Of a stretch of DNA of 64,000 nt, positions 30,295 to 40,184 are shown piece by piece. Each line of letters starts with the position of its first letter. Within the stretch, counting starts at the first letter, position 1. Below the pieces are notes generated by a model. That model was not told where the DNA came from. It worked only from the letters and a program-made list of their open reading frames with translations, and did no database searches. The position numbers and the translations under genes are program-made. Source of the DNA: Oxalobacteraceae sp. CFBP 13730 (GTDB lineage Bacteria; Pseudomonadota; Gammaproteobacteria; Burkholderiales; Burkholderiaceae_D); the NCBI GenBank assembly GCA_014841835.1, contig JACYUQ010000004.1, positions 124,001 through 188,000 on the forward strand. The letters run 5' to 3'.

Positions 30295-32235
30295 ATGACC
30301 GTTGCCACCAGCAAACAAGCCACGCCATGCGGCGCCTGGACTTCCCCGATCACTGCTGCTGTCGTTGCTGCTGGCGCCGTGCCACTGGCGCAGCCGATGC
30401 CCGACGGCGCCGCCATCGGCTGGCTCGAGGGGCGCACCAGCGAAGGTGGGCGCATGACGCTGATGGTGCACGACGCAGACGGCACGCGCGAGCTGACGCC
30501 GGCGCCGTTCAATGTGCGCAGCCGCGTGCATGAATACGGTGGCGGTGCGTATCTGCTGAGCGGCGGTGGCGCCTGGTTCTCGCACCATGCGGACAACCGC
30601 CTGTACCGGGTCGAGAACGATGGCCAGCCGGTCGCCGTCACAGCCGCCGACACCGGCCACCGCTTTGCCGACTTCGTGCTCGACGCCGGGCGACGCCGCT
30701 TGGTGGCGGTGCGCGAAGACCATTCACTGGGCGCGACCTACCCCGTCAACACGCTGTGCGCGGTGGGCTTTGATGGCGCCGAGACCGTGCTGGTCGAGGG
30801 CAGCGACTTCTACGCCGCGCCGCGCCTGTCGCCCGATGGCCGCCAGCTCGCCTGGCTGTGCTGGGAGCTGCCGCACATGCCGTGGGAAGGCACCGCATTG
30901 TGGCTGGGCGACGTGGCCGCCGACGGCGCGATCGTCAACCGGCGCCTGATCGCCGGCGGGGCGGATGAAGCGATCTGCCAGCCCGAATGGTCACCTGGCG
31001 GCGTGCTGCACTTCGTGTCCGATCGCAGCGGCTGGTGGAATCTGTACCGTTACGCCGCTGACACTGTCGACGCCCTGTGCGAGCGCGCGGCCGAATTCGG
31101 CGTCCCGCAGTGGAACTTCGGCGGTTCGCAGTACGCTTTCCGTTCCGAAGAACAGATCGTGTGCGCGTATATCGAGATGGGCGTGAGCCACCTGGGCATC
31201 GTCTCCACCCACGACGGCAGCCTGACGCCGCTGGAAACGCCCTATGAAGACATCCGCGACGTGAAGGTCAGCGGCGACATCGTCACGCTGCTGGGCGGCG
31301 CGCCAACCATCGCGCCCGAACTGGCGCGCATCGACCTGGCCGGCGCGCCGCTCGAGGTGCTGGCGCACTCGATTCCGCAACTGCCGGCCACGTCGTATCT
31401 GGCCGTGCCGCTGGCGATCAGCTATCCAAGCGCCAACGGCCGCACCGCGTACGCCTTTTACTATGCGCCGGCCAATCCGGATTACGCGCCGCTGCCGGAC
31501 GAGCTGCCACCGCTGATCGTGATCGGCCACGGCGGCCCGACCAGCATGGCGACCAGCACGCTCAAGCTCTCCACCCAATACTGGACCAGCCGCGGTTTCG
31601 CGGTGCTGGACGTGAACTACGGCGGCAGCACAGGCTTCGGGCGCGATTACCGCAATCTGCTCCAGCACCAGTGGGGCGTGGTCGATGTCGAGGATTGCGT
31701 GGCCGGTGCACGCCACCTGGCGGCCATCGGCGCGGTCGACCCGGAACGCCTGCTGATTCGCGGCAGCAGCGCCGGCGGTCTGACGGTGCTGTCGGCGCTG
31801 GCCTTCCACGACGTGTTCAAGGCCGGCGCGAGCTACTACGGCGTATCCGACCTGGCGGGGCTGGATGCGGATTCGCACAAGTTCGAGTCGCGCTACAACG
31901 CTTACCTGACCGCGCCGCCCGAGCGCGCCCAGGCCGTGTACCGCGAACGCTCGCCGATCCACCACAGCGACAAGTTGCGCAGCCCGATGATCTTCTTCCA
32001 GGGCCTGGACGACAAGGTCGTGCCGCCGCAGCAGTCCGAAAGCATGGTCGATGCCCTGCGCGCGCAGAATCTGCCGGTGGCCTACCTGACGCTCGAAGGC
32101 GAAGGCCACGGCTTCCGCAAGGCCGACAGCGTGGTGCGCACGCTCGAAGCCGAGCTGTATTTCTACCTGCGCGTGTTCGGCATTGCCGTGCCGGCCGACC
32201 TGCCCGCGATCGAGATCGAGAATCTCGACGCATGA
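30295..32235 (+). CDS. S9 family prolyl oligopeptidase-like serine peptidase
   Basis: 646-aa cytosolic-type serine peptidase; no signal peptide. The N-terminal ~380 residues resemble the TolB/DPP-IV-type beta-propeller of acylaminoacyl peptidases (WLEGRTSEGGR, VHEYGGGAY, LSPDGRQLAWLCW, VSDRSGWWNLY). The C-terminal alpha/beta hydrolase has the oxyanion region HGGPTS, LDVNYGGSTGFGRDYR, the nucleophile elbow RGSSAGG, an Asp region at FQGLDDKVVPP and the catalytic His in GEGHGF. It probably hydrolyses short peptides from their N-terminus. The stop overlaps the start of the SNF2 gene (ATGA at 32232-32235), so the two are translationally coupled. Confidence 0.94.
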   Translation: MTVATSKQATPCGAWTSPITAAVVAAGAVPLAQPMPDGAAIGWLEGRTSEGGRMTLMVHDADGTRELTPAPFNVRSRVHEYGGGAYLLSGGGAWFSHHADNRLYRVENDGQPVAVTAADTGHRFADFVLDAGRRRLVAVREDHSLGATYPVNTLCAVGFDGAETVLVEGSDFYAAPRLSPDGRQLAWLCWELPHMPWEGTALWLGDVAADGAIVNRRLIAGGADEAICQPEWSPGGVLHFVSDRSGWWNLYRYAADTVDALCERAAEFGVPQWNFGGSQYAFRSEEQIVCAYIEMGVSHLGIVSTHDGSLTPLETPYEDIRDVKVSGDIVTLLGGAPTIAPELARIDLAGAPLEVLAHSIPQLPATSYLAVPLAISYPSANGRTAYAFYYAPANPDYAPLPDELPPLIVIGHGGPTSMATSTLKLSTQYWTSRGFAVLDVNYGGSTGFGRDYRNLLQHQWGVVDVEDCVAGARHLAAIGAVDPERLLIRGSSAGGLTVLSALAFHDVFKAGASYYGVSDLAGLDADSHKFESRYNAYLTAPPERAQAVYRERSPIHHSDKLRSPMIFFQGLDDKVVPPQQSESMVDALRAQNLPVAYLTLEGEGHGFRKADSVVRTLEAELYFYLRVFGIAVPADLPAIEIENLDA

Positions 32236-35200
32236 AGGGTGGCCCACTGCTTGGAGACGTGCGGGCGCAGCTGGCGGCCTGCAGCGCCGAAGAACACGCG
32301 ATCCTGACGCTGCTGGCGATCGCCGGCGAGCCGATGGGCCGCCAGCGCATCCTCGAGCACATGCGGGCGCTGAATGCCCCGTTGCCGGCCGCGCAGTGGG
32401 CCGATGAACTGGCGCGCCTGAAGGCCGAAGGCCTGCTGGTTGACGCCAACGAACGCGGGCTGGCGCTGGCCCCGGTGGCCAGCTGGCCCGTGCTCGACTT
32501 CGCCCTCGACAGCGGCCTGTTCGACGTCGTCGCGGGCGCGTATGGCGCAGTATCGACCGTGCGCCGCGACTGGCAGGGCCACCTGATGCTGCGCAGTTAC
32601 CGCCAGGGCCTGGCCCTGCTGCGCATCGCGCTGCTGACGCGACAGGACATCGACGTCGTCACGCCGCTGCTCGACGCCTGCCTGGCCTGCCATGAAGCGA
32701 GCTACCTGCATCCGCTGGTCGACGTCTGCGCGCGCCCGTTCACGCCGGCGCTGATCGAGCGCATCCACCCGCGCCTGCGCGAGACCGTGCTGCACGTGCT
32801 GGTCGTGCATGTGCGCAGCGAGCCGGCGCTGGCCCCGGCGGTGCGCGCCTGCGCCGAGGGCTACATCACGCGCAGCAGCCCGGAAAGCCTGCTGCGCCGC
32901 GCGCTCGGCGAACATTACATCCTGTGCGGGCGTCTGGACGATGCGCTTGACCTGGTCGCCGAGATGACCGATTCACCGGGCCTGTTCCTGCGCAGCGTCG
33001 TGCAACTGCTGCGCGATGATGCCGACGGCGGCCTGGCGGGCGTCGAAGCAGCACTGAAGCAGCTGCGGCGCGAGACCGGCAAGCGCAAGGCCACCTTCAG
33101 CGGCCATTGCGCGCACATCGCGGTGGCTGCCCTGCTGCGCAGTACCGAACCGGCGCACCGCAAGCTGGCCGATGCCTGGCTCGAAATCGAAACGCGCGCC
33201 GTGCAGCGGCCCGACAATGCAGTCTGGTTCCAGCTCGGCATGCTGCACGAAATCCGGCGCGGCACCGTCGACGCCGGGCTGTTTGCCACCCGCAGCTGGG
33301 AACTGTCGCTGGAACCGACCGTGTTCCGCGCGCTGATCCACTACTGGCTGGCGCTGCCCGCCTTGAACAGCCAGCGGGCGCGCCTGGAAGACATGCTGGC
33401 GCAATCCGAGCTGGCCGGGTTCGACCTGTGGTCGGCGCAGCTGGCCGGCGTGCTGGCGCAGATGGGCCAGGCGGGTTATCTGATCCACGAGGCGCGCGCG
33501 GGCGAACTGCGCCAGCGCCACCGCTTGCCCGACATGGCGCTCTGGTTCACGCGCGAAGAGCCGTGGGAGCGCCAGCTCAATGCGCTGATCAACCTGCAAC
33601 CCGCCCTCACGGTGGAGCAGGTCAAGGAGTCGCGCTTGGTCTGGCTGATCCGCCACGACCCGCACCTGGGCGTGCAGGAGATCGAGCCGCGCGAACAGAA
33701 GCGCGATGCGCAAGGCGCGTGGAGCCGCGGCCGCGCGCTGGGCCTGAAACGCCTGGCCGAAGAAGGCGCGCAGCTCGAGTTCCTCACCGCGCAGGACCTG
33801 CAGGCGATCAATGCGATTGCCGGACGCCGTTACTACGCCGGCAGCGGCATCCGCTTCGAGCTCGAAGTACACAAGGCGCTGGCCGCGCTGGTCGGCCATC
33901 CGCTGCTGTTCTGGATGGCCTCCCCCGGCACACGCGTCGAACTGCTGCCGGGCGAGCCGGAACTGCTGGTGAAAAAACAGGGCGACAAAGTGTCGATCGC
34001 GCTGCACCCGCCGATCGACAACGAGGACGGCGACGTGGTCATCACGCTCGAGACGCCCACGCGCCTGCGCCTGGTGCGCATCAACGACGAACACCGCCGC
34101 ATCGCCGCCATCGTCGGCGCCGGGCTGGAGGTGCCGCTGTCGGCCGAGCGGCGCGTGCTGCGCGCCATCGGCGCGGTGGCCTCCAGCGTCACCGTGCAGT
34201 CGGACATCGGCGCGAGCAGCGCCGACATCGAGACCGTGCCGGCCGACGCGCGCATGCACATTCACCTGCGGCCCTACCAGCAAGGCCTGCGCATGCAGTT
34301 GCTGGTGCGCCCGTTGCCCGGCGGCGCCTACTACGGCCCCGGCGAAGGCGCAGCCAACGTGATCGCCGATGTCGACGGCATCCGCACCGAAGCGCAGCGC
34401 GACATGAATGCCGAGCGCGAGGCCGAACGTCAGCTCGTCGGCGCCTGCCTCATGCTGGAACAGGCAGAGCAGGAACACGGCGAATGGCTGCTCGGGCAAC
34501 CGATGCTGGCGCTCGAACTGGTGGAAGAACTCAGGACACTGGACCCGGCTTCGATCGTCGTGGCCTGGCCCGAAGGTGAATCGTTCCGCGTCACGAAAAA
34601 GGCGACCTCCAAATCGGTGCGGGTCCAGATCCGGCGCGAGCGCGACTGGTTTGCTGCCAGCGGCGACATCGTGATCGACGAAGGCCGCGTGATGAGCCTG
34701 CGCACGCTGCTGGAAAAGCTGCGCGAGAGCGGCAGCCGGTTTGTCGCGCTGGGCGAGAACGATTACCTGGCGCTGTCCGACGAACTGCACCGGCGCCTGA
34801 TGGAACTGGGCGCGTATGGCGAACTGCATGGTGACGGCATCCGCACCCACGCGCTGGCCAGCTTCGCGCTGGGCGAACTGGCGGGCGAGGCCGGCAGCGT
34901 CGACGGGGACAAGGCCTGGCAGGCGCACCTGGTGCGCATGGCCGACAGCGCCGCCTTCACGCCCACGCTGCCGTCGACCTTGCAGGCCGAGTTGCGCGAC
35001 TATCAGCTGGAAGGTTTCGAGTGGCTGGCGCGGCTGGCCCACTGGGGCGTGGGCGCCTGTCTGGCCGACGATATGGGTCTGGGCAAGACGCTGCAGGCGC
35101 TGGCGCTGCTGCTCACGCGCGCCAAGGACGGCCCGGCGCTGGTGGTCGCGCCGACGACCGTGTGCCTGAACTGGATCGACGAAGCGGCGCGTTTTGCGCC

Positions 35201-36398
35201 GACGCTGAACCTGAAACTGTTCGGGCCGGGCGAGCGCGCCGCAACCGTGGACGATGCCGGGCCATTCGACGTCGTCATCGTCAGCTACGGCCTGCTGCAG
35301 CAGGAGGCGGCGCGCTTCAAGGGCCGCCGCTGGCACAGCATCGTGCTGGACGAAGCGCAGGCGATCAAGAACATGCACACCAAGCGCTCGCAGGCCGTGA
35401 TGGCGCTGCAGGGCGACTTTAGAATGGCGGCCACCGGCACGCCGCTGGAAAACCACCTGGGCGAATTGTGGAACCTGTTCCGCTTCATCAATCCGGGTTT
35501 GCTGGGCAGTGCCGAGCAGTTCCAGCTGCGCTTTGCCGGCCCCATTGAAAAAGCCCAGTCCGAGAAGGTGAAGGACCGGCGGGCCGAAGTCGCCGCCCGC
35601 GCGCGCCTGCGGCGCCTGACCGCGCCGTTCATCCTGCGCCGCACGAAGGCGCAGGTGCTGGCCGAACTGCCACCGCGCACCGAGATCGTGATACCGGTCG
35701 AACTGAGCGCCGAAGAGAGCGCACTGTACGAATCGCTGCGCCGTCAGGCGCTCGACAAGCTGGCTGCGCTCGAAGCGCCCGAAGGCCAGAAATCGATCGA
35801 GATCCTGGCCGAGATGATGCGGCTGCGCCGCGCCTGCTGCAATCCCGAGCTGGTCGCGCCCGGCGCCGGCATCATCAGCAGCAAGCTGGCTGCATTCGCG
35901 CGCCTCACGGCCGACCTGATCGAAAACCGCCACAAGGTGCTGGTGTTCAGCCAGTTCGTCGACCACCTGAGCCTGATCCGCCAGCACCTCGACGCACAGG
36001 GCGTGCGCTACCAGTACCTCGACGGGTCCACGCCGATGCAGGAACGCAAGAAGCGGGTCGACACGTTCCAGGCGGGCGATGGCGACATGTTCCTGATCAG
36101 CCTGAAGGCGGGCGGCGTGGGCATCAACCTGACGGCGGCCGACTACGTGATCCACATGGACCCGTGGTGGAACCCGGCGGTGGAAGACCAGGCCTCGGAC
36201 CGCGCGCACCGGATGGGGCAGCAGCGCCCGGTGACGATCTACCGGCTGGTCGCGCGCGGCACGATCGAAGAAGGCATCGTCGACCTGCACCGCCACAAGC
36301 GCGACCTGGCCGACAGCCTGCTGGAAGGCACCGAGATGGCCGCGCGCATGTCGCCAAAGGATATGCTCGACATGCTGCGCACGGGACTGGGCAGATAG
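32232..36398 (+). CDS. SNF2-family DEAD/DEAH-box ATPase (large)
   Basis: 1,388-aa Swi2/Snf2-type double-stranded DNA translocase. ATG 32232 overlaps the preceding stop; the same frame continues open upstream inside the peptidase gene. The first ~940 residues lack motifs I can name, apart from a winged-helix-like start (AILTLLAIAGEPMGRQRILEHM) and a helical-repeat-like stretch. Motif I DDMGLGKTLQALALLL is near 946, motif II VLDEAQAIKN near 1040, motif III ATGTPLENHLGELWNLF. The helicase C half has VFSQFVDHLSLI, YLDGSTPMQERKKRVDTF, LISLKAGGVGINLTAADYVIHMDPWWNPAVEDQASDRAHRMGQ-type sequence (motifs V and VI). Such proteins remodel DNA-protein complexes such as RNA polymerase. Substrate unknown. 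Confidence 0.93.
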   Translation: MKGGPLLGDVRAQLAACSAEEHAILTLLAIAGEPMGRQRILEHMRALNAPLPAAQWADELARLKAEGLLVDANERGLALAPVASWPVLDFALDSGLFDVVAGAYGAVSTVRRDWQGHLMLRSYRQGLALLRIALLTRQDIDVVTPLLDACLACHEASYLHPLVDVCARPFTPALIERIHPRLRETVLHVLVVHVRSEPALAPAVRACAEGYITRSSPESLLRRALGEHYILCGRLDDALDLVAEMTDSPGLFLRSVVQLLRDDADGGLAGVEAALKQLRRETGKRKATFSGHCAHIAVAALLRSTEPAHRKLADAWLEIETRAVQRPDNAVWFQLGMLHEIRRGTVDAGLFATRSWELSLEPTVFRALIHYWLALPALNSQRARLEDMLAQSELAGFDLWSAQLAGVLAQMGQAGYLIHEARAGELRQRHRLPDMALWFTREEPWERQLNALINLQPALTVEQVKESRLVWLIRHDPHLGVQEIEPREQKRDAQGAWSRGRALGLKRLAEEGAQLEFLTAQDLQAINAIAGRRYYAGSGIRFELEVHKALAALVGHPLLFWMASPGTRVELLPGEPELLVKKQGDKVSIALHPPIDNEDGDVVITLETPTRLRLVRINDEHRRIAAIVGAGLEVPLSAERRVLRAIGAVASSVTVQSDIGASSADIETVPADARMHIHLRPYQQGLRMQLLVRPLPGGAYYGPGEGAANVIADVDGIRTEAQRDMNAEREAERQLVGACLMLEQAEQEHGEWLLGQPMLALELVEELRTLDPASIVVAWPEGESFRVTKKATSKSVRVQIRRERDWFAASGDIVIDEGRVMSLRTLLEKLRESGSRFVALGENDYLALSDELHRRLMELGAYGELHGDGIRTHALASFALGELAGEAGSVDGDKAWQAHLVRMADSAAFTPTLPSTLQAELRDYQLEGFEWLARLAHWGVGACLADDMGLGKTLQALALLLTRAKDGPALVVAPTTVCLNWIDEAARFAPTLNLKLFGPGERAATVDDAGPFDVVIVSYGLLQQEAARFKGRRWHSIVLDEAQAIKNMHTKRSQAVMALQGDFRMAATGTPLENHLGELWNLFRFINPGLLGSAEQFQLRFAGPIEKAQSEKVKDRRAEVAARARLRRLTAPFILRRTKAQVLAELPPRTEIVIPVELSAEESALYESLRRQALDKLAALEAPEGQKSIEILAEMMRLRRACCNPELVAPGAGIISSKLAAFARLTADLIENRHKVLVFSQFVDHLSLIRQHLDAQGVRYQYLDGSTPMQERKKRVDTFQAGDGDMFLISLKAGGVGINLTAADYVIHMDPWWNPAVEDQASDRAHRMGQQRPVTIYRLVARGTIEEGIVDLHRHKRDLADSLLEGTEMAARMSPKDMLDMLRTGLGR

Positions 36399-36547
36399 CG
36401 CTGCCTTGATAGAACAGTAATATTGCACTTTGTCCCGTTCGTGTCGGAATGTTTCATCCGTCCGCAAACGGCGGGTTTGGTGCTAACCTGCACGCGATTC
36501 GCGCCGTTGCGGATCACGAATTCACACTTGTTACAGGGCCGAATACG

Positions 36548-38449
36548 ATGATAAAAACGAAAATCGCGCTGGCAGCCTTGCTGGCCTGCTTCGCACTGGC
36601 GCCGGCCAGCGCCGCCACCAAGCCAGCCAAGAGCAAGGCGAAGTCGACGAAGGTCGTCAAGAAGTCGACCAAGGCCAAGAAGGCCGTCGTCGGCGCCGCC
36701 GCCATTGGTGCGACCGCCGCTGCCGCCAGCACGAGTGCCAGCACCAGCGACAGCGCCGCGCCAGCACGGGCCAGCGAAGGTCGCCTGGATCGCCGCATGT
36801 CCACACTGAGCATGCAATACCTGACCGCGCTATGGCGCGTCGATCCGGAAGGCGGCGTCTATGTCGGCAAGTTCGACCAGGCCGCAAACCTGACGCTGCC
36901 CGACCCTGCCACCCGCGCCAAGCAGCTGGCCTTTGCCAACGAGTGGCTGGAAAAATTCGGCAAGCTCGATCAGAAGCAGCTCTCGCCGCGCTACCGCACC
37001 GATCTGGTCCTCTTGCTCAACAAGCTGGAAAAGGACCGCTGGGCGTTGACCACCTGGCGCGAGTTCGAGTGGAACCCGTCGGCCTATAACATCGCCGCGC
37101 CGCTCGACCTGATCCTCAATACCGATTACGCGGCCAAGCCGCAGCGCCTGCGCACGATCCTCAAGCGCCTGACCGACGTGCCGGCCTATTACGCGGCCGC
37201 GCAGGCGTCGATCAAGACGCCGACGCGCGAGCACACCCAGCTGGCGATCAGCCAGGCGCCGGGCACGCTGGCAGTGCTGGCCGACCTGGGCAAGGCGGCG
37301 CAGGAATCGATCCTGACCACGCAGGAAAAGACCATCTTCGCGCAGCGCATCGCCAACGCCGGCACGGCGGTGCTGGGCTACGTCGACTTCTTGAGCGACA
37401 TGGAAAAGCGCCAGGCCGCCAATGGCCAGGCCCGGCCGTTCCGCATCGGCAAGGCGCTGTACGAGCAGAAGTTCGCGCTCGACATCCAGTCGTCCAGCAG
37501 CGCCGAGCAGACCTATCGCAAGGCCCTGGCCACGCGCGAAGAGCTGCTCACGCACATGGACAAGATCTCGGACGAACTCTGGCCGCGCTACATGGCCGGC
37601 GTGACCAAGCCAGCCGAGCGCTTCCAGAAGATCGGCATGATGATCGACAAGCTGTCCGCCCGTCACGTCAAGCGCCAGGACTTCTTCACCGAAATCCGGC
37701 GCCAGATCCCGCTGCTGCAGGACTGGGTCATCAAGCATGACCTGCTGACGCTCGACCCGAGCAAACCCCTCGAAGTGCGCGAGACGCCGATGTACCAGCG
37801 CGGCGTGGCCGGTGCAAGCATCGATGCACCTGGTCCGTACCGCTCGAAGGACAAGACGTACTACAACGTCACGCCGATGGACAGCCTGACGGATGCCCAG
37901 GCCGAGAGCAGCCTGCGCGAGTACAACGAGTGGATCCTGCAGATCCTGAACATCCACGAAGCGATTCCGGGCCACTATGCGCAGCTGGTGCACGCGAACC
38001 GTTCGCCGTCGCTGATCAAGTCCCTGTTCGGCAATGGCGCGATGGTCGAAGGCTGGGCGGTCTACGGCGAGCGCATGATGCTCGAATCGGGTTATGGCGA
38101 CAACGCGCCCGAGATGTGGCTGATGTACTCGAAGTGGAATTTGCGCAGTGTGACCAACACGATCCTCGACTACAGCGTGCACGTGAATGGCATGAACCAG
38201 GCGCAGGCGATCCACCTGCTGACGCGCCAGGCCTTCCAGACGCGTCAGGAAGCCGATGAGAAATGGCGCCGCGCGACGCTGACATCGGTCCAGCTGACCA
38301 GCTACTACAGCGGCTACGAGCAGATCATGGAACTGCGCGAGCGTCGCAAGGCGCAACTGGGCGAGCGTTTCAACCTGAAGGCGTTCCACGATCAGTTCTT
38401 GAGCTACGGCAATGCGCCGGTCAAGATGATTTCAGAACTGATGCAGTAA
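36548..38449 (+). CDS. Exported DUF885 metallopeptidase-like protein
   Basis: 633-aa exported protein of the DUF885 family, whose members carry a zinc-peptidase-like signature. Start ATG 36548 yields the signal peptide MIKTKIALAALLACFALAPASA; a 33-codon upstream extension is rejected. Residues 24-48 are a Lys/Ala/Ser-rich strongly basic segment (KPAKSKAKSTKVVKKSTKAK), then an Ala/Ser/Thr linker to about 78. The family core includes HEAIPGHYAQLVHA (near 469), the HExxxGH-like motif, and EGWAVYGERMMLE. Probably a periplasmic or surface peptidase. It stands alone, about 150 bp after the SNF2 gene. Confidence 0.88.
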   Translation: MIKTKIALAALLACFALAPASAATKPAKSKAKSTKVVKKSTKAKKAVVGAAAIGATAAAASTSASTSDSAAPARASEGRLDRRMSTLSMQYLTALWRVDPEGGVYVGKFDQAANLTLPDPATRAKQLAFANEWLEKFGKLDQKQLSPRYRTDLVLLLNKLEKDRWALTTWREFEWNPSAYNIAAPLDLILNTDYAAKPQRLRTILKRLTDVPAYYAAAQASIKTPTREHTQLAISQAPGTLAVLADLGKAAQESILTTQEKTIFAQRIANAGTAVLGYVDFLSDMEKRQAANGQARPFRIGKALYEQKFALDIQSSSSAEQTYRKALATREELLTHMDKISDELWPRYMAGVTKPAERFQKIGMMIDKLSARHVKRQDFFTEIRRQIPLLQDWVIKHDLLTLDPSKPLEVRETPMYQRGVAGASIDAPGPYRSKDKTYYNVTPMDSLTDAQAESSLREYNEWILQILNIHEAIPGHYAQLVHANRSPSLIKSLFGNGAMVEGWAVYGERMMLESGYGDNAPEMWLMYSKWNLRSVTNTILDYSVHVNGMNQAQAIHLLTRQAFQTRQEADEKWRRATLTSVQLTSYYSGYEQIMELRERRKAQLGERFNLKAFHDQFLSYGNAPVKMISELMQ

Positions 38450-38458
38450 AAGTACGAA

Positions 38459-38487
38459 GGGGGCGGCACCTCAAGGTGCCGCCCCCC
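38459..38487. terminator. Strong hairpin between convergent DUF885 and tatC genes
   Basis: GGGGGCGGCACC / GGTGCCGCCCCC, a perfect 12-bp stem with loop TCAA. There is no T-run on the plus strand and only a diffuse one (TTCGTACTTTTA) on the minus strand. It is either a weak bidirectional terminator or a 3'-end stabiliser. Confidence 0.6.
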
Positions 38488-38506
38488 GGATCGGAACGGG
38501 CGTTTG

Positions 38507-39262
38507 TTACGCCGTTTCTTCGGGTGCGCGCGTGGCGCGGGCGAACATCGGTGCCACCATCAGGCCCAGCTCATAGAGCAGGCACATCGGGATGGCCAGC
38601 GCCAACTGGCTGACCACGTCCGGCGGCGTCACGATCGCCGAGATGACGAACGCGCCGACGATCACGTACGAGCGCACTTCGCGCAGCTTCTCGATCGGCA
38701 CGATGCCCATGCGCACCAGGATCACGACGACCACCGGCACTTCGAACGAGGCGCCGAACGCCAGGCACATCGACATCACGAAATCGAGGTAGTTTTCAAT
38801 ATCCGGCGTGACGGCAATCGAAGTCGGCGCAAACGCGCTGATGAAGTGGAACACGCGCCCGAACACGAAGAAATAACAGAACGCCACGCCGCCGATAAAC
38901 AGCAGCGACGACGAAATCACCAGCGGCATCACCAGGCGCTTTTCGTGGGCATACAGGCCCGGCGCGATGAAGGCCCAGGCCTGATAGAACACCCAGGGCA
39001 GCGCCAGGATGAAGGACAACAGCAGCGTGACCTTCATCGGTACGAGGAACGGCGAAATCACGCCGGTGGCGATCATGGTCGAGCCTGGTGGCAGCGACGC
39101 GATCATTGGCGCGGCGATCAGGTCATAGATGTGCGACGGGCCAGGCCACGCCATCAGCGCAGCGCACACGATCGCAATGCCGATCGAGGCCTTGACCAGG
39201 CGGTCACGCAGCTCGACGAGGTGCGAGATGAAGGTATCTTCGCCGGCGGCTTGTTCAGTCAT
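38507..39262 (-). CDS. tatC: Sec-independent protein translocase subunit TatC
   Basis: 251-aa inner-membrane core of the twin-arginine translocase, which recognises the RR signal peptide. The N-terminal cytosolic FISHLVELRDRLVKA is the TatC signature, and six hydrophobic helices follow, including LLLSFILALPWVFYQAWAFIAPGLYAHEKR with the conserved Phe/Glu region and VISAIVTPPDVVSQL. The start follows tatB by 10 bp. Last gene of the long minus-strand run; it ends against the convergent DUF885 gene. Confidence 0.97.
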   Translation of the reverse strand: MTEQAAGEDTFISHLVELRDRLVKASIGIAIVCAALMAWPGPSHIYDLIAAPMIASLPPGSTMIATGVISPFLVPMKVTLLLSFILALPWVFYQAWAFIAPGLYAHEKRLVMPLVISSSLLFIGGVAFCYFFVFGRVFHFISAFAPTSIAVTPDIENYLDFVMSMCLAFGASFEVPVVVVILVRMGIVPIEKLREVRSYVIVGAFVISAIVTPPDVVSQLALAIPMCLLYELGLMVAPMFARATRAPEETA

Positions 39263-39272
39263 CAGCTAGCGA

Positions 39273-39794
39273 TCAGAAAAAAGAGGAAGTGGAATTCGTG
39301 CCGGCACCGGGACGGTACTTGCGCACGCGGGCCGCGCCCGACATCACATGGCGCTTGGTGCCATGGCGGTTCTTGTACCAGGCCGGCACGCTGGAAGTGC
39401 GCACCAGCTTCTTGCGGCGGAAGTCCTTGGCCTTGCGGTCGATGTCGGCCACGGTGGGCGTGATCACGTGCGCGGTCGCATCCGAGCCGCGCTCGTCCCA
39501 CAATGCCTCGACTTCATCGACGTGGCTGGTGACGGACGAGCCAAATTCGCTCGTCGCCGATTCGACATCGTTCTTGAACGACTGCGCACGGTCCTGCACT
39601 TCCTTGTGCAGGTTGCGCAGTTCGTCGAGTTCGATTTCACGGCTGACCTCAGACTTGATGTCATGCAGGTAACGCTGGGCACGCCCATAGAGCGTGCCAG
39701 CCATGCGCGCCACCTTGGGCAGCTTTTGCGGCCCGATCACGATCAGCGCGACAACGCCGATGATCGCGATTTTCGACAGTCCAAGATCGATCAT
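39273..39794 (-). CDS. tatB: Sec-independent protein translocase subunit TatB
   Basis: 173-aa membrane-anchored partner of TatC. One N-terminal transmembrane helix (LSKIAIIGVVALIVIGPQKLPKVAR) with the Gly-Pro hinge of TatB, then an amphipathic helix and a charged, coiled-coil-prone region (REIELDELRNLHKEVQDRAQSFKND), ending in a Ser/Arg-rich tail. The longer tail and GPQKLP hinge separate it from TatA. 12 bp after tatA. Confidence 0.95.
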   Translation of the reverse strand: MIDLGLSKIAIIGVVALIVIGPQKLPKVARMAGTLYGRAQRYLHDIKSEVSREIELDELRNLHKEVQDRAQSFKNDVESATSEFGSSVTSHVDEVEALWDERGSDATAHVITPTVADIDRKAKDFRRKKLVRTSSVPAWYKNRHGTKRHVMSGAARVRKYRPGAGTNSTSSFF

Positions 39795-39806
39795 GAGGAC
39801 GCCGGA

Positions 39807-40049
39807 TTACAGGCGGGTCTTGTCGCGGGCTTCCACGTCGATGGTCGACTTGTCGGCCACCTGCTGCGTTGCCTGGACACGGGCGGCTTCTGCTTCGGCA
39901 GCGCGCTCTTCGTCACCCTTGACGCCATCCTTGAAGCCCTTGACGGCCTTGCCCAGATCGGAACCCATATTGCTGATCTTCTTGGTGCCGAAAATCAGCA
40001 TCACGACCACCAGCACGATGACCCAGTGCCAAATACTCAATCCACCCAT
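39807..40049 (-). CDS. tatA: Sec-independent protein translocase subunit TatA
   Basis: 80-aa pore-forming subunit. Start ATG 40049 is preceded by AGGAG. The single helix [21 protein letters not shown] includes the FGTKK hinge, followed by the amphipathic helix [18 protein letters not shown] and an acidic Ala-rich tail. A 29-codon upstream extension of the frame is ignored. 135 bp separates it from the HIT gene, enough for a promoter, though none is clear. Confidence 0.95.
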   Translation of the reverse strand: MGGLSIWHWVIVLVVVMLIFGTKKISNMGSDLGKAVKGFKDGVKGDEERAAEAEAARVQATQQVADKSTIDVEARDKTRL

Positions 40050-40184
40050 GTTGTTCTCCTGATGGCGCCTGGCGCCTGAAAAATTAGTGAAGCGCAAACT
40101 GCATACACACCGAGTATATGCGATGCGGGAGCGCACTGCTCCTAATCGAACTTAACCCGAACTTAACCCAGACTCAGACGCTGC

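Noticed and set aside
32973-36467. 1,164-codon open frame on the minus strand opposite the SNF2 gene
   Set aside because: Composition is Arg/Ala/Gln/His-rich without any domain, and it mirrors the third-position GC of the real gene. The same applies to 1939-3762 (+), 10170-12551 (+), 12541-15342 (+), 15542-17575 (+), 17313-19676 (+), 21813-23525 (+) and 59368-62160 (+).
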